NCBI GenBank assembly: GCA_016744895.1
Contig: JADGDK010000002.1
Coordinates: 1 to 63,644, forward strand
Length of the DNA: 63,644 bases
Direction of reading: 5' to 3'
Origin: Campylobacterales bacterium
GTDB lineage: Bacteria; Campylobacterota; Campylobacteria; Campylobacterales; QNZT01
Shown here: piece by piece, positions 63,071 through 63,644 of the stretch
How the letters are laid out: each line of letters begins with the position of its first letter
Position numbering within the stretch: the first letter of the stretch is position 1
The notes under the pieces: generated by a model
Database searches by the model: none
The model's input: the letters and a program-made list of their open reading frames with translations, nothing else
What the model was told of the DNA's origin: nothing
Made by a program: the position numbers and the translations under genes

Positions 63071-63644
63071 ATTAATAATAGCAGGTATCGCTTTATCATT
63101 AAGTACAACGCTTCTTTTGGCAGCTTCTACTCCAAAGTCAGATCTTGGAGTATATGAATCAAAAACGGGTGCTATTGATGGTGGTGTTATCTATCCTAGA
63201 AAAGATGGTAAATATACTGCATATAAATACAATCCACAGAGCACAAAAGGTGTTAGTTTTGGTAGAGCACCTACTGCCAATGAGATCAAAGCTTGGGATA
63301 TAGATGCATTACCAGATGGTACAGGTTTACCAGAAGGTGAAGGTATGGTTGAAGATGGTGATGAACTTTATGAAGCACAGTGTGCTTCTTGCCACGGCGA
63401 GTTTGGTGGTGGTGGAAAAGGTTATCCACAACTAGCCGGTGGTAATCAAGATAAAGATGAAAATGGAATTGTAAAAACTCTTAAAAACCAAAGAATAGAA
63501 CCAGGTATGGATGCACCGAAAAGAACGGTTGGTACATATTGGCCAGTAGCTACTACACTCTTCACATACATAAGAGATGCTATGCCTTATGCACATCCAA
63601 AAAGCTTATCAAATGATGAAGTTTATGCTATCACTGCTTATATA
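63051..63644 (+). CDS. soxD: c-type cytochrome partner of SoxC (incomplete at window end)
   Basis: Open frame from the ATG at 63051, with GGGGAGGTAACTA upstream, to the last base, 198 codons. Signal peptide (about 1-25), then KTGAIDGGVIYPRKDGKYTA and a haem site Cys111-x2-Cys114-His115 (CASCHG), typical of SoxD/SorB-type cytochromes. The overlap with soxC suggests translational coupling and a heterodimer. The C-terminus is outside the window. Confidence 0.85.
   Translation, partial: MFKLDHKLIIAGIALSLSTTLLLAASTPKSDLGVYESKTGAIDGGVIYPRKDGKYTAYKYNPQSTKGVSFGRAPTANEIKAWDIDALPDGTGLPEGEGMVEDGDELYEAQCASCHGEFGGGGKGYPQLAGGNQDKDENGIVKTLKNQRIEPGMDAPKRTVGTYWPVATTLFTYIRDAMPYAHPKSLSNDEVYAITAYI

Overview
The window is AT-rich, densely packed chromosomal DNA from a bacterium that I place in the Campylobacterota (former Epsilonproteobacteria), most likely a sulfur-oxidising relative of Sulfurimonas. 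The placement rests on gene content: a UbiA-type prenyltransferase of the futalosine menaquinone route, a QueE with the group's odd cysteine spacing, a split PAS + chemoreceptor pair like Campylobacter CetB/CetA, tandem DUF3373 outer-membrane proteins, a sulfide:quinone oxidoreductase with a Tat signal, and soxC-soxD. I see no rRNA, tRNA, CRISPR array, insertion sequence or prophage gene. The region reads as resident genome, not as an island.

Layout. 1-4.0 kb (minus): a TonB-dependent receptor with the CxxxM-D-P-P signature of copper receptors, an OmpR-type response regulator and a lipoprotein cut by the window edge. 4.1-6.7 kb (plus): mqnP, two small conserved proteins and a divergent uracil-DNA glycosylase. 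6.7-8.5 kb (minus): a bipartite energy-taxis receptor with a CZB zinc domain. 8.5-10.8 kb (plus): moaA-queE-queD, then a lipoprotein cytochrome c on a repetitive stalk, and moeA on the minus strand.

12.9-30.4 kb is the main accessory region: a complete MSHA-type type IV pilus locus. Three tandem paralogous prepilins on the plus strand meet, tail to tail, a long minus-strand series: a MshQ-like adhesin of 1446 residues, four prepilin-like proteins, then MshI, J, K, L, M, N, E and G homologues in the same order as in Vibrio. The sequence suggests flagellar-type control. There are two near-identical sigma-54-like GG-N10-GC elements upstream of the adhesin and of the minor-pilin genes, and a sigma-28-like element upstream of the first prepilin. 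MshE carries two copies of the c-di-GMP-binding MshEN motif.

30.5-51.9 kb (plus) is mostly housekeeping: rsmE, rpmE, rsmI, rlmB, a RodZ-like protein, alaC, hom, a formate-dehydrogenase-like molybdoenzyme, yraN, dbpA, dcd, an orphan dCache-PAS histidine kinase, an NFACT/RqcH-type protein, cdsA, dxr, a DUF3015/DUF4105 pair and tsaD. 52-58 kb holds two DUF3373 outer-membrane proteins, a NicO/DUF1007 nickel-cobalt transporter with a hairpin over its ribosome-binding site, a DUF302 protein and a small cytochrome c. 58.8-63.6 kb holds a possible ParE-fold orphan, sqr, an unknown acidic protein, soxC and the start of soxD.

The most unusual non-coding signal is a pair of short elements, at 31.6 and 52.5 kb, each with its own -10 box and hairpin terminator. 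Their presumed transcripts would be largely complementary to one another over about 27 nt. Molybdenum cofactor genes (moaA, moeA) lie in the same window as two molybdoenzymes that need it (the FDH-like protein and SoxC).
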